A stretch of DNA of 64,000 nt from Marasmius tenuissimus (taxonomy: Eukaryota > Basidiomycota > Agaricomycetes > Agaricales > Marasmiaceae), in NCBI GenBank assembly GCA_029532415.1, contig JAQOTA010000050.1, forward strand, positions 124,001 to 188,000, given 5' to 3'. The notes beneath the pieces are model-generated. The model made no database searches, was not told where the DNA came from, and saw only the letters and a list, made by a program, of their open reading frames with translations. Made by a program: the position numbers and the translations under genes. Shown one piece after another: positions 12,247-24,879 of the stretch. Position 1 is the first letter of the stretch, and the number at the start of each line of letters is the position of its first letter.

Positions 12247-12464
12247 CACTAGGAAAAAAATACCACGTTATCTGCCTTTTGCCCAACCCGAAAATGCAGG
12301 GAACATTCTAAAATACTCGCTATAGCAAAAACACAGCGAAAAGTTGGCGTAACCAATTGCGAATTTTGAATTTTGCATGAATATCCACAAAATCAAATAT
12401 TCAGACTGTTGATTCTGTTTTCGAGTTTTGAAAATACATCCAACGTGGTATATTCTTCCTAGTG
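12247..12464. mobile_element. 218-bp MITE with CACTA-type ends
   Basis: The left end reads CACTAGGAAAAAAATACCAC. The right end, read inward on the other strand, is CACTAGGAAGAATATACCAC followed by GTTGG. The roughly 23-bp inverted repeat begins with the CACTA signature of CMC/EnSpm elements. The interior is AT-rich and non-coding. Flanks (TAT / TTT) do not form a perfect 3-bp duplication. Confidence 0.65.
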
Positions 12465-12882
12465 TTTGCATGGGCTAGCCGCTGGGGATACATATGCTCC
12501 TCAACTTAGCACGTGGTAAACGGCAAAAGGGCTGACAGCAACTGAAGCCAAATGTTGTCTTTTGAGTCCCAAGCTACTACCACAACAATTCAAGGTATAT
12601 TTCCATGACCTCAGATAGCGACATACCTATCAGCTCTCGACCCCTTGCCGTTGCGCCCAAACTGCCTTAAAGTCTTAGATTCACGTTTTCCATGATGCTA
12701 TGACCTAGTTTCAACTGTCGCCCCTTCATAACACATCTCAATTTCTTCTCCATTCTTCCATTCTTCCAGGTTACTCGGCCCATCAATATCAGTCCTTCAG
12801 CCTACAACTTGCAGCAACCTCTCAATACTCAATGCTACCTCAGCATTGACCCATCTCTTGATCCGGTATAAGGACAGTATTG

Positions 12883-13460
12883 ACACGGGGCACCAATCAG
12901 GATTTCACAATCGTGAAACTGGATTGAGGAACCATGAAGGTTAACCAGCCCAATAAATGACCTCACAACCTCTCCATAAATGCACACCTCAATGAAGAAA
13001 AAGGCTGGGGTTTCATAATTGCTAACATGAAAAATTCACCAAGGTGTATCTTACATATTAGGTAGCGATAACAGGCTCAATTTCCGACTGATAGTTTTTT
13101 TGTGGAAACACAATGCCCGCTTACGAGGTGGGGTTTCGGCCCCAAGCGGTGTCATATATCGGCAGTGCAAGCCTATTCAAGTACCATTCCAGGCTGTTAG
13201 GGGCCAGCACACTGCCTTATGAACGGGCATTGTGTTTCCACAACAAAATTATCGGTCGGAAATCAGACTTGTCACCGCTACATAATCGGTAAGATAAACC
13301 TTCGTGAATTTATCAAGTTAGCAATTAGGAAACCTCAGCATTTCCCTTCGTTGAGGTGTATCTTTACTGGATGGAAAGGAGGTGATTTCTTGGGCCGGTT
13401 AACCTTTATCATTCCCGAATCCAGTTTCACGATTGTGAAATTCTGCCCGGTGTCCCGTGT
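12883..13460. mobile_element. Foldback element with ~235-bp inverted arms
   Basis: The first ~235 bp (starting ACACGGGGCACC, then TTTCACAATCGTGAAACTGG) is repeated in inverted orientation at the right end (CCAGTTTCACGATTGTGAAA to CCCGTGT) with high similarity along the whole arm, including an internal AACACAATGCCCG block next to a loop of about 100 bp. There is no coding capacity. It interrupts one copy of the duplicated block 12.6-15.5 kb, whose other copy at 24.9-26.8 kb lacks it. Confidence 0.8.
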
Positions 13461-14890
13461 GAGGAAAAGGGCGCAATTTTGCTGTATCCGCTGGCAGGTG
13501 AGTCTATGTTTCTCAGATTGTAGATGAGACTTTACTTATAATATGACTTTGTTTGCAGAAAAGCTCTTTCTGGGTTTCCTCACAAGACGATAATCTGGCA
13601 GATGAAGGCAGTTATGTGAAGAGACACTCTCACTCTTGTCAAGGCAGCTCTACGTGCTCCCAACAAGATTCATGGTATTCAACAGTACTTTCCCCTCACC
13701 TCCTAATAACATTACTCCTCTGACTCACCTTGCTGTGGCACCACTCTGATACAATCCAGTCGTCTCCCTTCCGCCAAATGAAATGTGGGCTTAGGATGGG
13801 TATCAGAAAGAGATGGGATATTGGCGATATATAGTTGTAGGAGAGCTCATCTGGAAAGGTACGTTCGGTTCATGATCTGATTCCGGGCCTGGTTACCAAT
13901 GATTTTCATGCCTTTGTCGGTATGAGTCCCTTCAAAATCCAGATTCTAGTCTCTGTTGCACAGATAAACAACTTCAGATATTCCTACGTCTTGTACCTGT
14001 CTTTTTCATGCGCAAAATGGAACACTGTCTATTCTCCATCTTTACCGCTTCATCTATCTAATTGAAAAGTCCCATGCAATGAGTCACATCTGAATATGCA
14101 CTGAAACCTCTACCATTGTGCTGGATTCTAGCACAGACTACAAAAACCCATGAAGACCAACTGAGCTTTCAAGTTGGAGTCATACAACGGAAAACAGAGC
14201 TACCAAAATGGTGTGCTTTCTCTCTCTGCTTGTCCCATCCCCCATCAAGATGGCCCTACAGTCGTTCTCATGCTATTGAATATCCACCGCAATAACTCCG
14301 ATCCTCTATGGATATCTCGCTCAAAGGGCTGCTATTTATTGTTCGTACGCCTTGGGTTGCAGAAGTTTCATGTTGCCAATCATTCATCTAGGTCTCAGGT
14401 TGAGGTTTCTCCTTTCCATATTTCCTAGGATGACGAACAGGTCCGTCCGGTGTACAGAAATAGCTCTATCACGTCAATGTTGAGGATTCAATGCAACAAT
14501 TGATTTGATGTCCATTGTTCATGCTGATTATAGTATCATTTTGGCCATTCTGATTGGGAGAGCCATAGAGAGTGGCTTGCTGACGGATCCCACGTATACA
14601 GGATTCCGGCACTCGAGCCTCGCACAAGCCGGTCTATCTATGTCTGCACGCTTACCCCATTGTCATTACAACCAAGAACGGGAAAATTGCAGGAGGAACT
14701 GAATACCTGGCCGCTCCTACAATTCAGGTCTTCAAAACCTGTCGTCATGGGGGTCAAAGGGGCTATGTATATTGCTAATGGAGTGGAGGCTACTCAAGAG
14801 GCTGGCAGTCCATCTCAGGGCTCAAAATCTGTGTCTACGAATGCGTCAGGGAAGGAATCTTGCGGGTCCTGGGCAGTCAATATTCCAGTA

Positions 14891-15162
14891 TGGCAACCTC
14901 GGATTGGCCACTCGTAGTACGTGCTGGACTCTGCTGTGCTTCCGTCATTGTATGATATCATTCCCCTTTGCCCAGTCTTACTCACATAGCTCCATAACCC
15001 TTTACCTCTGTGATTGTGCTTACTCCTACATACATCATGCACAGTTGGACCTACATCATGTGTAGTATATTCCTCTCTGTTCTCTCATATTCTCTACCTA
15101 CTTCTGTACAGTATATAAACTACCTACAAAATCCCATACTACCTCAGCAGTTTGTTAACCCA
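14891..15162 (+). repeat. Solo LTR-like element, copy 2
   Basis: 272 bp, TGG...CCA ends, GTATATAAAC box near 15110; similar end to end to the reverse complement of 7203-7473 (for example TTGTATGATATCATT, TACATCATGCACAGTTGGAC and ACTACCTCAGC are shared). It sits inside the duplicated block. No clear target duplication. Confidence 0.7.
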
Positions 15163-15808
15163 CTGAGGTCTTCTACATTTCTCTTTCTCTGCACTGTATT
15201 GCGACTTGGGCATAACAGGTAACCATATAGCAGTGCCGTCGTACTATCTGTTGACAGTGCTTGTGGGCGGTTTGCTTATCCCGCTCTCGTTGTCATGTGT
15301 AATGAATGCTCATATCCTCGCCATGCCCACAGCGTCAGTAAAGGCTTCTAGTTTTAGTCAATTGTTAGATGCAGCAATTACCGACGAGATGTGCATGGTT
15401 AGGATCGTAGCATTGAATACCCTGTGGACCTTGAAGGGAGTTAGTTAGACTCGTGAATGACATGGATGATGGTAACGACTGCACATATTTGATGACTTAT
15501 GATACAGGATACATATTAGGGACCTGTCGAGTATGCTAAGCAATATAATAGGGGACGAGATCAACGCGAGAAAAGCAAGAGATTAGGTGGATCTACTAGA
15601 GATGAAAACACCCGAGATATTCGGTTCTGGATTGAACATGATGAATGAAAGGCTAGCCTATGATATGCCGCGTACAGTGCAAACAAAATGGGTCAGGAAA
15701 CTTCTGAGCCTGGGTTATTGTTATTAAGGTGAGAGTAGGGTGGGTATCGAAGTTTTTACGGCTGTCGGTCGGTATGGGCGAGCCGCAACCGTTGGATCTT
15801 GTTTTTTC

Positions 15809-18800
15809 TTACGAGTACTGGGAGGTGCCAGTGTGATGAGCCTGGGATGGGCGGCATATCCTAAGCTGAGGCTGCCAGGAACCCATGGAAACATGGTGCA
15901 AGCTAACAAGAACGAGATCCTTAAGCCTGATTGTGCCGGAGCTAGTGCCAACTCTCCATCTGCCGTCTGATTCGTCCTCTAGTCGCCGACTCTGTCGCTC
16001 CTGTTCCCAGAATTCTGATTAGTGACCGGTGTAAAATGGAGAAAGGGATGCTCACCAAAATAAATCGTTGAACGCACTTGGCGACGTTTTTGGCCAGTTT
16101 GGCTTTGGTGATAGATTCCGGAGGAGTGCGGAAGTCTTTTGTAGGTATCTGTCGACTCCATTGTCGGTACCCAGGCCACTGGTATAATGACGAAGTTAGA
16201 TTCGGTGCGAAAAAAATTTCGAGTGGCGAGGGAAAAAATTGTCACTTACCTCGAGCCGAATAGAGACGCTGGGACCCCGACCTTCAAACACCGTCTCTTC
16301 ACGTCCCACGAGTCTTCTTATCCGGGAGTGAAGAGCATCCTCAAGAGAAATTCCACATTCGGTGGGGTTATTCACCCAAAAATATATTGGAGGATCAAGC
16401 TCCACCTCCTCTTCATATCGCCGCCTATCCGAATTGGTGTGGGGCTTGTACATCATCTGAGGGACAAAGGGACTAAGCGGCACCGTACTGAAAGGCAGCT
16501 TCATTGCTTCTTTGAAGAAGTGAAGCTGTTCCTTGTGGGTATAATATTTTTTGGACACCTACGGGAGCGGTCAAACGACGTTCACAAGGGAAAAAAGGAT
16601 CGTATATTTAATTCATACCTGAGGCTGCTGCGAGGCAGATGATGATTCGCCGCCCTCATGAGGCGACGGTGTGTACCTTTTGACCTCACCGGGGGTGAGG
16701 GGAGGTGTGTGATGAGTTGAGCCCCCTGCATATGGTGAGGGCACAAACTCAGCAGAAGCAACAGGAGATATTTCTCTGTGAGATGTGATGGGATAGGTGT
16801 GACCATAGTTTGGATGGCTGAATTGCTCGCCGTACATTGTGGAGTGGTCGGGGACATACGGCATATAGCTAGCAGTGGCTAGATCGGAGGTGCTAGCCCC
16901 GGCCTCTGTGTGCTGGGAAACTTGAGCCCACCCCGGTCTGGGGTATGAAGGGGTTGAAGTGTATGGGACATCCTGGCCAATGGAGTGTGGGACGGAGATT
17001 TGAGGGGCAGGAGCGGGCGGTGGGTTTTCTACAGCAGGCGTGGTCCAGCCAGAAGAGGAGGTATATTTAGTAGTGTTGTAGGCAGAAGTGAAGGCTTCAA
17101 AATTTAGGGCAGGATATGAGGCATTGCGTGAACTTTCATCAAAGATGGCTTTATGTGGCATCTAATAAAGAAAGTCAGTATCAGAAAAAAGTTGGTAGTA
17201 CCTGGAACACACATAATGATGATAGGGAACCATATGCTGAACAGCTATTGCTGTGTGTATTGCACGTGATGTGTGTATTGCACGTGGTGTGTGTATTGCA
17301 CGTGGTGTGTGTATTGCACGTGGTGTGTGTATTGCACGTGGTGTGTGTATTGCACGTGGTGTGTTATTGGTATATATATCCTCCGTCAAAAGGTGTGGAT
17401 GTGTGGCAGGGGGGGGAGGGGGAGGGGGGTCCATAGAAGGGGATCGTTCCATGGGTGTTCTGATAACAGTAAACAAAGCTGGACCTGATCATAAGGAATA
17501 GTAGACTCACCGAATGACTTCGAGAGTACTATGGGTAGCTGGACCACCCTGACGATCATTTGATGAATCACAATTGAGTTTGTTGGGATGACTTGCTTCA
17601 TCAAGACCCAGCTGTGAGTTGGGTTCCAATAGCATTGTCTGCGTGGAAGAAGTAATCATCTGAGAAGCACAGTCCGTGCGAGAAACAGCTCGGCTGTGAA
17701 ATAGTACTGGAATCAACGCCTCCGTTCCTGGGCTTTGTTGCATGATACAGGCTAATTCTGCGGGGGTCATGCTTTCAATATAAATGACATCTATGTCACA
17801 CTCAATTGGGGCGGCAGGTAATCATAGTGGCAATACCTGTACGTACCAACTTCGACGACAAACTTGAACTTCCTGCAAACTCGTTTAATGATTTCATCTC
17901 CTTTCAAAGCGTCCAAATCATCAACCTGGGTTGAAGAACAATTAGTGTGCAGATTATAACCTTACAAAATGGTACACACATTGTCCAGTATGCTCATCCA
18001 GTCATCGTCATGAGAGAATGCAGCATACCCAGAGTCCAACAAAGACGGGCAAGCCTTTGAGATCAAGCTGAATGCAAGCTTATTGATCAATAGACAAGGA
18101 TGATTGACCTAGAGAAAGGGGTTCTTTAGTGCATCAACACGGGAAGATGGCGAGTGCAATCACTTTCTCAAGGTCGAGTTCCGGGAACCTTACTATGTTC
18201 GACTCATCGATGCCGCCTGAGGGTAGTGCGGAAGGAGAGTGACTGTTTGATGGCGCGGACTCTATACTGTCAGAAGGAGGAGGTTGGCTATGTGGGGAAG
18301 GTGGGCCTTGAAATAGCGAAAAGCCATTCATGAACAAATTTGTTGAGCTTTTAGATTTGTCAGAAGAACCATGCAGATATCGGTCACGTTGTGGTGGGTT
18401 CTCATCATTGTCGTGGTTCTCACCGCGATCGGGAGGAGGAGGAGATGAGGGTCGTGTATTGAAGCTGCCGTCGCTGTGGGAGATCCAAAAGGCGCGTAGA
18501 AAAACAGTCTCACTGAGCCCATGAATACTCAGGGTAGCTTCTGAGGACTGAGTCGAGCATCGCGGAGGGCAAGATACCCAGGAGCAATGACCACTCATCT
18601 CCTCAACAGTGAGAATTATTGACCCTGCATTACTGCCAGAATCACTTGGAATGTCATCCCATCCAGCCATAGCCCAAGTAGAACATTGTTCGACGCCCGT
18701 CACGAGACACAGGGTTTGGGTCTCATCAAGATCTCCCTCTTCGTCGGCAAAATTGTACCAATCGCGCCAATGCAAGGCGATACGTTTCCGTAACTCCCGT

Positions 18801-19931
18801 GTTTTCTGGAGCTTTTTTAGAATTCCACCGTGGGGAAGCATCAAGAGTGCGCCTTCTTTATGAGATAGACCAAAGGTATATGATTTGCTAAATTGTGGAT
18901 ATGTGAGCCAACCAAACCGGACGCAGTTAACATTTGAGTACCTGGTGTGATCCCCTTCGGTCGAGATCTGATCCACAATAGAACCTTGCGGTCTCGTTAA
19001 CAGCTTGCCACTTTGATGATACCTATCATCCACGGTCATGTTCCCTCGTACATCGCAAGGCGGATCAACCCCGTTGGGAACACGACTTCCGTTTGTGACA
19101 CCACCAAGAGGTTCTGTGATGTTGAATAGTGTGTAGAAGGGATCGAGATCACAGCAAATTCCGACGTCGCCAATTTTGATGGCATGCTTCTCGCCAGTAT
19201 CGGTACACCGAGGCGAAGGTTTCCAAAGAGGATATCCGACCTTACATGCTAATAAAAGTGATGTGTAACGCTGACCATGCGTGAGATCATCTATCTGCCT
19301 GATGGGTGCCTTTGCTACCGGAGCAGTCGAAGACGAAGCAGAGACAGTATTCGCTGGATCCTGCAGGTCTGAAGGTGCTGGGGAAAGGTTAAATGTAGGT
19401 ACTGGCTGCATTTGGGGTACGGAAGGGCTGAAAGGCCTAATGTGAGCCTCGTAGGCGTCCAGGGTGATTTTCAGAGTCCATACCTTGAATTCGGGAATTG
19501 TACGTAGAACACTGCCGTGCTCTACAGATCCATTAGTAGTCAACCAGTAGTACATATTTCAATACTCACACAGTCTCTGTACACTGGGAAAAATGATGAT
19601 GATGATTTTTTAGAACGACAAGAAGATCTGTTAATTTACCGTGAGATCCATTTATTGTTTGGTTACGGTTTCCGAAGTTCTCGGTGACAGTGGAAGAGTT
19701 TGGAAGATGTGTTGTTTGAGGTTGAACAGACTGCCTTTGTGAGGGGTCTTGGATGCCTGCAACGGACTGATGAGGTGATGAATAATTGCTATTAGCAGGT
19801 GAATATGGATAAGCCAGTGGTGACGGTGATTGCAGGGGATGACTTGAGCTAGCTGCTTCTGTAAGACCATCGTGAAGTCTCTGTTTTTTAGTATTGGCTG
19901 GCGAGGGCTGAACAGGGCAGTGAGCGTCCAT
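15809..19931 (-). CDS. Modular family gene A: conserved module fused to WPGY domain protein
   Basis: Hand-built 13-exon model (19931-19640, 19583-19570, 19521-19484, 19436-18942, 18887-18164, 18108-17980, 17925-17847, 17790-17511, 17459-17213, 17161-16619, 16558-16250, 16178-16056, 16000-15809), all phases compatible, about 1154 residues. Module: Ser/Pro-rich start, NGSHG near residue 95, microexon, GYPLW, IGDVGI, LFNIT, a core ending FLRAFWIS, Pro/Ser-rich linker, hinge (LLDSGYAAFSHDDDW), DVIYIE. Then come a TPRAIH minisatellite and a second domain (ISLEDAL, WPGY, WSRQIPTKDFR, AKLAKNVAKCVQRFI, LVLVSLHHVSMGSWQPQL) found from memory in many Agaricomycete proteins of unknown role. The link between the two halves uses a weaker donor (GTGTGT at 17212), so two separate genes, the second starting at the ATG at 17161, is the alternative. 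Function unknown. Confidence 0.7.
17254..17365 (-). repeat. 18-bp minisatellite inside a predicted exon of gene A
   Basis: Six tandem 18-bp units each contain TTGCACGTG, so each carries a CACGTG palindrome except the first, variant unit. The unit length is a multiple of three and, on the minus strand, encodes repeated TPRAIH hexapeptides. It lies between the module and the WPGY domain, where copy-number change would alter linker length without a frameshift. Confidence 0.85.
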
Positions 19932-20470
19932 TCTCCGAATTAATGTCGGTACTCAAAGATCTCGAGTATCAAATGGGGAATTCGCGAGAGTTGTCCTCGA
20001 AGTCGTCTGATACGGAAGGCGTTAGTTGAATGTCAAGAGCCAAGTCACAACAAGAGGTCGAGAGACAAGAGCGCACTTTTGAGGACTTGAACGGTGTATT
20101 GCAAACACCGCTTTTTGGCCTACGACTTTCTTGATTGACTCATCGTTTACCCATGTTATTCATATCACGTGCTGTTGCCCCAGCAACTGACATTATGATT
20201 GATGCAAGGCTGCAGTGTATGGCTTGTGTCCTATTTCTGGGAGTTCTGCCACGCGGGGGTCGGCTAGGGTCGGTAAAGGTCATTATTTATATAAGACCGC
20301 TGTACACTTTGATGCGCCCGCTATGAGTGCGGAAGGTATATAGTGGAAAACCAAGGAAGGGTCGTGGTAGAAGGTCAAGGAACGGTAACACCGCCATAAC
20401 GAATCTATCGGTCGGACTGACAGATGCCGGTGAGAGGCCGAAGAACGATGAAGTTTCATGCCATCGTAAC
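19932..20470. other. Intergenic, upstream of gene A
   Basis: No coding signal. This is the presumed promoter side of gene A and the 3' flank of the seven-TM gene, followed by a CACTG-ended MITE. Confidence 0.5.
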
Positions 20471-20653
20471 CACTGGGGGGCATTTTCCTGTCAAGTAGGG
20501 CATGATGTGTTGGTGTCAAGTGTGTCTGACCCGGAAATGGACCGCCAAACCAAGATTCTCTAAGTCCCCCCAAGGTGCAACAGCCGTTGCTCGGACCTGG
20601 CCCACTTGACACCGCCATGACATGTCCTACTTGACAGAAAAATGCCCCCAGTG
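20471..20653. mobile_element. 183-bp MITE with CACTG(G)GGGCATTTT ends
   Basis: The ends are inverted repeats of about 50 bp: CACTGGGGGGCATTTTCCTG, continuing TCAAGTAGGGCATGA, versus CACTGGGGGCATTTTTCTGT, continuing CAAGTAGGACATG, on the opposite strand. Flanks AAC / AAT could be a decayed 3-bp duplication. The terminal design matches the larger element at 32449-33618, so the two form a family. Confidence 0.75.
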
Positions 20654-20780
20654 AATGTTTCTATTATCACTTCTCTGCTCTGGTACTCTGGTAATTCTTC
20701 ATTGACTACTGTTCCCTCCTTCAAGCCTCAAGGGTATCGAGCGGCGCTAATTGATTCTTTTATGGTAAGCACAGAAGCTT

Positions 20781-22252
20781 TTAGACTACTTTATCTCCCA
20801 TCGAGCCCGATTGTACATCATTCAGACCAGCGTTATAGTTACCTCGAAGCTCGATCCTCGTCGTGAGTGTCCCAGCCTCCTGTTGACTTCCTGGTCCCTC
20901 GGCAAATTGAAGAGTCGAGGTCATCTGATCTACGCTGTCGACGGATTTATTATACGCCACACGCACAATTATCAAGGTAGGAGCAAGACCCTGCGAATAC
21001 AACGCGTGAGAATTCGGCTTAGGGAGAAGGTACAAGTGAGAGCTCACGGAGAGCTGCGTCGACAGCATCGAAAGGTCGACCGGAATCAACCCACCGCCTT
21101 GAGGATCCGGCATGATTGTGAGAATAGTATACGCCAACAAGACCGTCGAATATAAAATCCCCGACTCAGTACTGATGGATAGTTTCATTATCTTCCGAAC
21201 CTGTTTCGGTTGAAAAATGAACCTACTTACATGACAGCGACCATCGTGTTGTATCTGGACTTGACATGGCTGCCCATTACTCGCCGTGCCTCACGACTGA
21301 TCCACCAAATACGTCCAGCTACAACGACTTTTGTAGTCAGTGTATTGCGATAGTATTTGATTCTGGAAGAGTTGCGTACCCGTCAGGAACGTCAAGAGGG
21401 TGTTGAAGGCAGCAGCAGCGATGAGAGTGCCACTATTGACATTGTTCGCCGTCTGAAATACTTTGGAGGTTCGGCTGCCCAAGTAGAGGACTACAGGGAT
21501 ATAGGTCCCGATGAGTGTTCCTTTCCGGAGTATATCAGGATAAACAAAGCCTCGTGCTGGAAATGTAAAATGGCGAACCGTTGATCGCAAACGAGAGGGC
21601 AGCCAGGGGGAGAAGTACAATCTTCTTCGACTCCCAGACAACGTAGCAGCGGTGGATCTGAAGACAGCAAATTAGTGTATGTACTTGATGGGCTAGAATT
21701 GCTTCATCGACGTACCAGCATGCAATCCGCAATCGCACTATTAGTATCGGATTCAGTAACCATGAGAAGATGTTCACGTAGCTGAAGTAACGATAAACCG
21801 CACCTACTTCATCAGTATGATTACTGCGTTGGCCATCATTCTGAGAAGCCCGAGTCAGACCTAATCAAATGTAGATAACGAAAACTTACATCCATACAGT
21901 CTTCGTCGTATCGCGCCTCAAGTACTGTCGGAGTCCGTCCCAGTCCTCCTCTCTCAAGGCTTCAAACTCAACTATAGCTTGGTGAATATATCCGAGAGAA
22001 TTGACCGCGACCCCGACCGTGTTCAAGGCGAAAAGAGAGATCAAGAGCGAGAAACTCTCCCTGAAGTACACTCGGGCTGACCGTATGTGATGTACATGAC
22101 CTGTAAAAATCGGCGCGGGTGAGTAACTTTACGGTATGGAGGGATGCGAGGCTGAATCAGACGCTTACCGAGAGTGTGCTGATTGGTTTTACGATGACAT
22201 TCTGGGTCGTTAACCAATGCAGAACGTATTGTTTGTTACTGTTCGAGGCCAT
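20781..22252 (-). CDS. Seven-TM-type basidiomycete membrane protein, diverged copy
   Basis: It starts at ATG 22252 (MASNSNKQYVLHWLTTQN). Exons separated by short introns encode hydrophobic segments and the family signatures LHxxHRCYVVW (about 21640-21680), ESGILYS (about 21150) and GLAPTLIIVRVAYNKSVDS (about 20960-21000). It is paralogous to the plus-strand gene at 34097. Compared with that gene it lacks the exon encoding the first TM helix (GVYIIIFGLSIRILTRR): MYITYG is followed directly by sequence matching the second helix. Several splice boundaries are uncertain. It may be a pseudogene or a shortened protein. The receptor or transporter role of the family is not established. Confidence 0.55.
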
Positions 22253-23886
22253 GGTACTATCGAAGGTTCCCTCAAATTTGGGTGTCTATATATCTCTGTC
22301 GGATAGGCCATGGGAAGTCCAAACCTGGAAGCAAAAGCCCGCTTCTAATGCGGGCGATGATCAGCGAGAGTAATGAATTCGAGTCTTTTAGCATCTCCTT
22401 GGCAGGCTAGCATCCGCCATAAAATTCGCCATTCGTATTGCTCTTCATGATCAGATGATGGCGAAACTGAAAAGAGAGATAAGCGATTACGGTCATCATT
22501 AATGAATCAAACCTTGAGATGCACTTGGGCGCCTGGGAGTCGAGACGATCTATCTCCCTGGCGGTGCATAAGAATTAGATAGAAAAGACAAGGGCAGTTT
22601 CAACCATCCTTCCGTATACAAAAGACAAAGGTAAGTTCATGAAGATGATGGAGGTAGAGGCTAAGTAACATCTGAAATCAAACCCATGGTGATAGAGAGG
22701 GAGAAGCAATTCGCTCGATCGGCGAGGCCCGGCTGGTTCGGAGGGGCCGAAAAAGCCGAAGGCCGAAACCGATTGATCTAACGTTGATCCCATCCAAGCA
22801 CATGGAACTTGCCCTTTTCCTCCTTCCATACCCTTGTGCCATTATCTCTCACTCGAGCGAGTCACGGTAGTTGAGAATACCTTGGCTGGTAGAGAGATTT
22901 GAGGTATATTCCAGCTTTAGCCTTATTCTCCACACTAATCGTAATCTCTTTCTGTAAAACAGGCGGGAAATGGCGAGACACCCGACAAATGATACTCGAC
23001 ACGACCTCCTGGAATACTTCGTCGTCCTGGGACCTGAACACACAGCTCGCTCAATCCATAATCGACACGAGTGCGCTGTTACTAACTAGGTGCAGTGCCC
23101 TCAAACACCCACGGTGTATTGGGCATCCTCCGACACTCCTAGCCCCCTCGACATATCTCAGTCCAACTCCTCCTAAATAATTCCCCATATTTTGGATGCA
23201 TTATGGCTTAGCATAATGCACGACAGCGATACACTGACTCTATCCCATATTACATTCACAGCGACAATAAAAAGCTGGCCTACCATTAGCTTATGGATCA
23301 TTAGCGGTCAAACGCCGGGAAATCTCCTCACCAAATTCCGAGCTCGAGTTCCCCTTATTCACACGACATGTCGATTGACAGGCGGCCCGAATAGGAATAA
23401 TGCTAGTCTCTGAGCCGGAAGATGTCATAGATGTCAATGCCAGGCTGTGGGGCACCGCGTTCGGACCTTTTGTCACGGCTTTCGATAGATGGTGGATGGA
23501 GGCATTTGTTCACGCTCTTTCAATCCTCGTTCGGAAAAGGAAAAGCTTGCGAACAAGGCTGTTTTCGAACTTCGCGCAAGTTGTCGCCCACGCGATAACA
23601 GCGCGGATCTTCAACTACTCAGTAGGTATCCTACGTGGTTGATATTTCATTCTGGAGGCACCAGAGTCGGGCTGATCTCCGCACTGGTCAAGGTAAATTC
23701 TGTCTTTTATTCCTTAGTAACCAAGGAGGTGGTGTTCGAAGACGCAGCAACTGACCTGTTCCGTCGGGCATTGGCCTATCTTATCTGTCCAGGTATTCTG
23801 GACGAGGTTTTGTGATCCGTCCAGAGTATAAGCGATCCCAAGATCTACAGTATCTCGCGCGCGTCAATGATATGCCGCTGAATTAG
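22253..23886. other. No supported gene
   Basis: Only short frames without recognisable motifs. Hydrophobic fragments on the plus strand at 22899-23180 and 23400-23815 could be remnants of exons belonging to the terminal exon at 23887, but no coherent splice model emerged. Confidence 0.4.
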
Positions 23887-24138
23887 TTTTCATTTGAATC
23901 CAACGCCACACCTCCTCTTTCGTCCGTTCGCCTGGAACCCGTCTCATTCTATCTGCCTGAGTATACCGATGCTCAGGATTATCAAGCGGATGATGAACAT
24001 TACGCGGGACCTTCGATTACAGAGGGCAGAGAACCCTCTACCTTTGCAGTAGTTCAATTGGGCTCGACTCAAGGTCCTCTAGGAGGTGTGGCGCGGGACA
24101 ATACGGCTGTTTCGGAGGGTCAAATCGACCCCACGTAA
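23887..24138 (+). CDS. Possible 3'-terminal exon of an unidentified gene
   Basis: After a 3' splice-like TTAG at 23883-23886 an 84-codon frame runs to a TAA at 24136-24138. It has no ATG, an acidic hydrophilic composition (YTDAQDYQADDEHYAGPS) and looks like a cytoplasmic tail. Upstream exons could not be assembled. No homologue is recognised. Confidence 0.3.
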   Translation, partial: FSFESNATPPLSSVRLEPVSFYLPEYTDAQDYQADDEHYAGPSITEGREPSTFAVVQLGSTQGPLGGVARDNTAVSEGQIDPT

Positions 24139-24879
24139 TGAATATGCATATACATTCGACTCTTTGGGGCGACTGTCAACTTTGAGCTGTATAAAGCCTC
24201 TAACACGACGATACCTGAAACCAGCGGGAAGTATACCCTACTATGAGTGCTAGATCCAAACATTGATAGGTCACGACAGTGAAGGGATTGTATAGGGCTG
24301 GTGTAATGGCTAATATACCTGAAAATGGCGTCCAACCAGTGGAAGAGACACATAATCTCCACCTCTCTCTCTGCTCGCCACCGGCATGACGGTCCCCATT
24401 TGACAAATCTCTATCAGAGCGAGCTAACTTGCCGTTCAACTTTTGTGTCTTTGAATTCCGCTGCCGCGTTGGTCGTTGACCCCCCTCCTAAGATCCAAAA
24501 GAGCCCCTGTCAAACATAGCTCTGTACGTTGATGTCGAATAAATCTACATTCATGTACGGATTCTTCGGTTCCCGTGGTAGATAACACCCGTACGACGCT
24601 CCCAATAGCACTTAAAAACGTAATAAGGAAACCGTCGCATCGAGACCAATTTCTTGAGTATCTGCGTGTTAGGTATTGACGAGATTCTCACCGGCTATGG
24701 TCAAAATGCTCACGAGAACTCGTCAGCGACGCATGGTGGCACTGATTGACTCGGCATTTGACCTCGGACTCGGGCCTCTCCGAAGCAAGGCACGTAGTCA
24801 ATGGCAAAAGGCTGATTGGAGCCGAACGGTGGGAACACAGGCTGTCCTCTGGCTACAACAACGATGTGAGCACACTACC

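Larger units (their letters stand above)
12600..15480. repeat. Diverged duplicated block, copy 1 (gene unknown)
   Basis: Short blocks here align in order with 24880-26800: around 12640-12700 (shared GTTGCGCCCA), 13465-13510 (shared GAAAAGG.GCAAT and CTGGCAGGTGAG, a likely splice donor), 13555-13600, 14100-14150 and 14330-14600. Both copies show GT/AG-like boundaries in the same places, suggesting a decayed multi-exon gene, but I cannot name the product. Copy 1 is additionally interrupted by the foldback element and a solo LTR. Confidence 0.55.

Noticed and set aside
17254..17365. CRISPR-like regular repeat
   Set aside because: Units are directly contiguous with no spacers, and the genome is eukaryotic; it is a minisatellite.
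22575..22829. Minus-strand 84-codon frame as a small gene
   Set aside because: No motif, no splice context, and no second copy.
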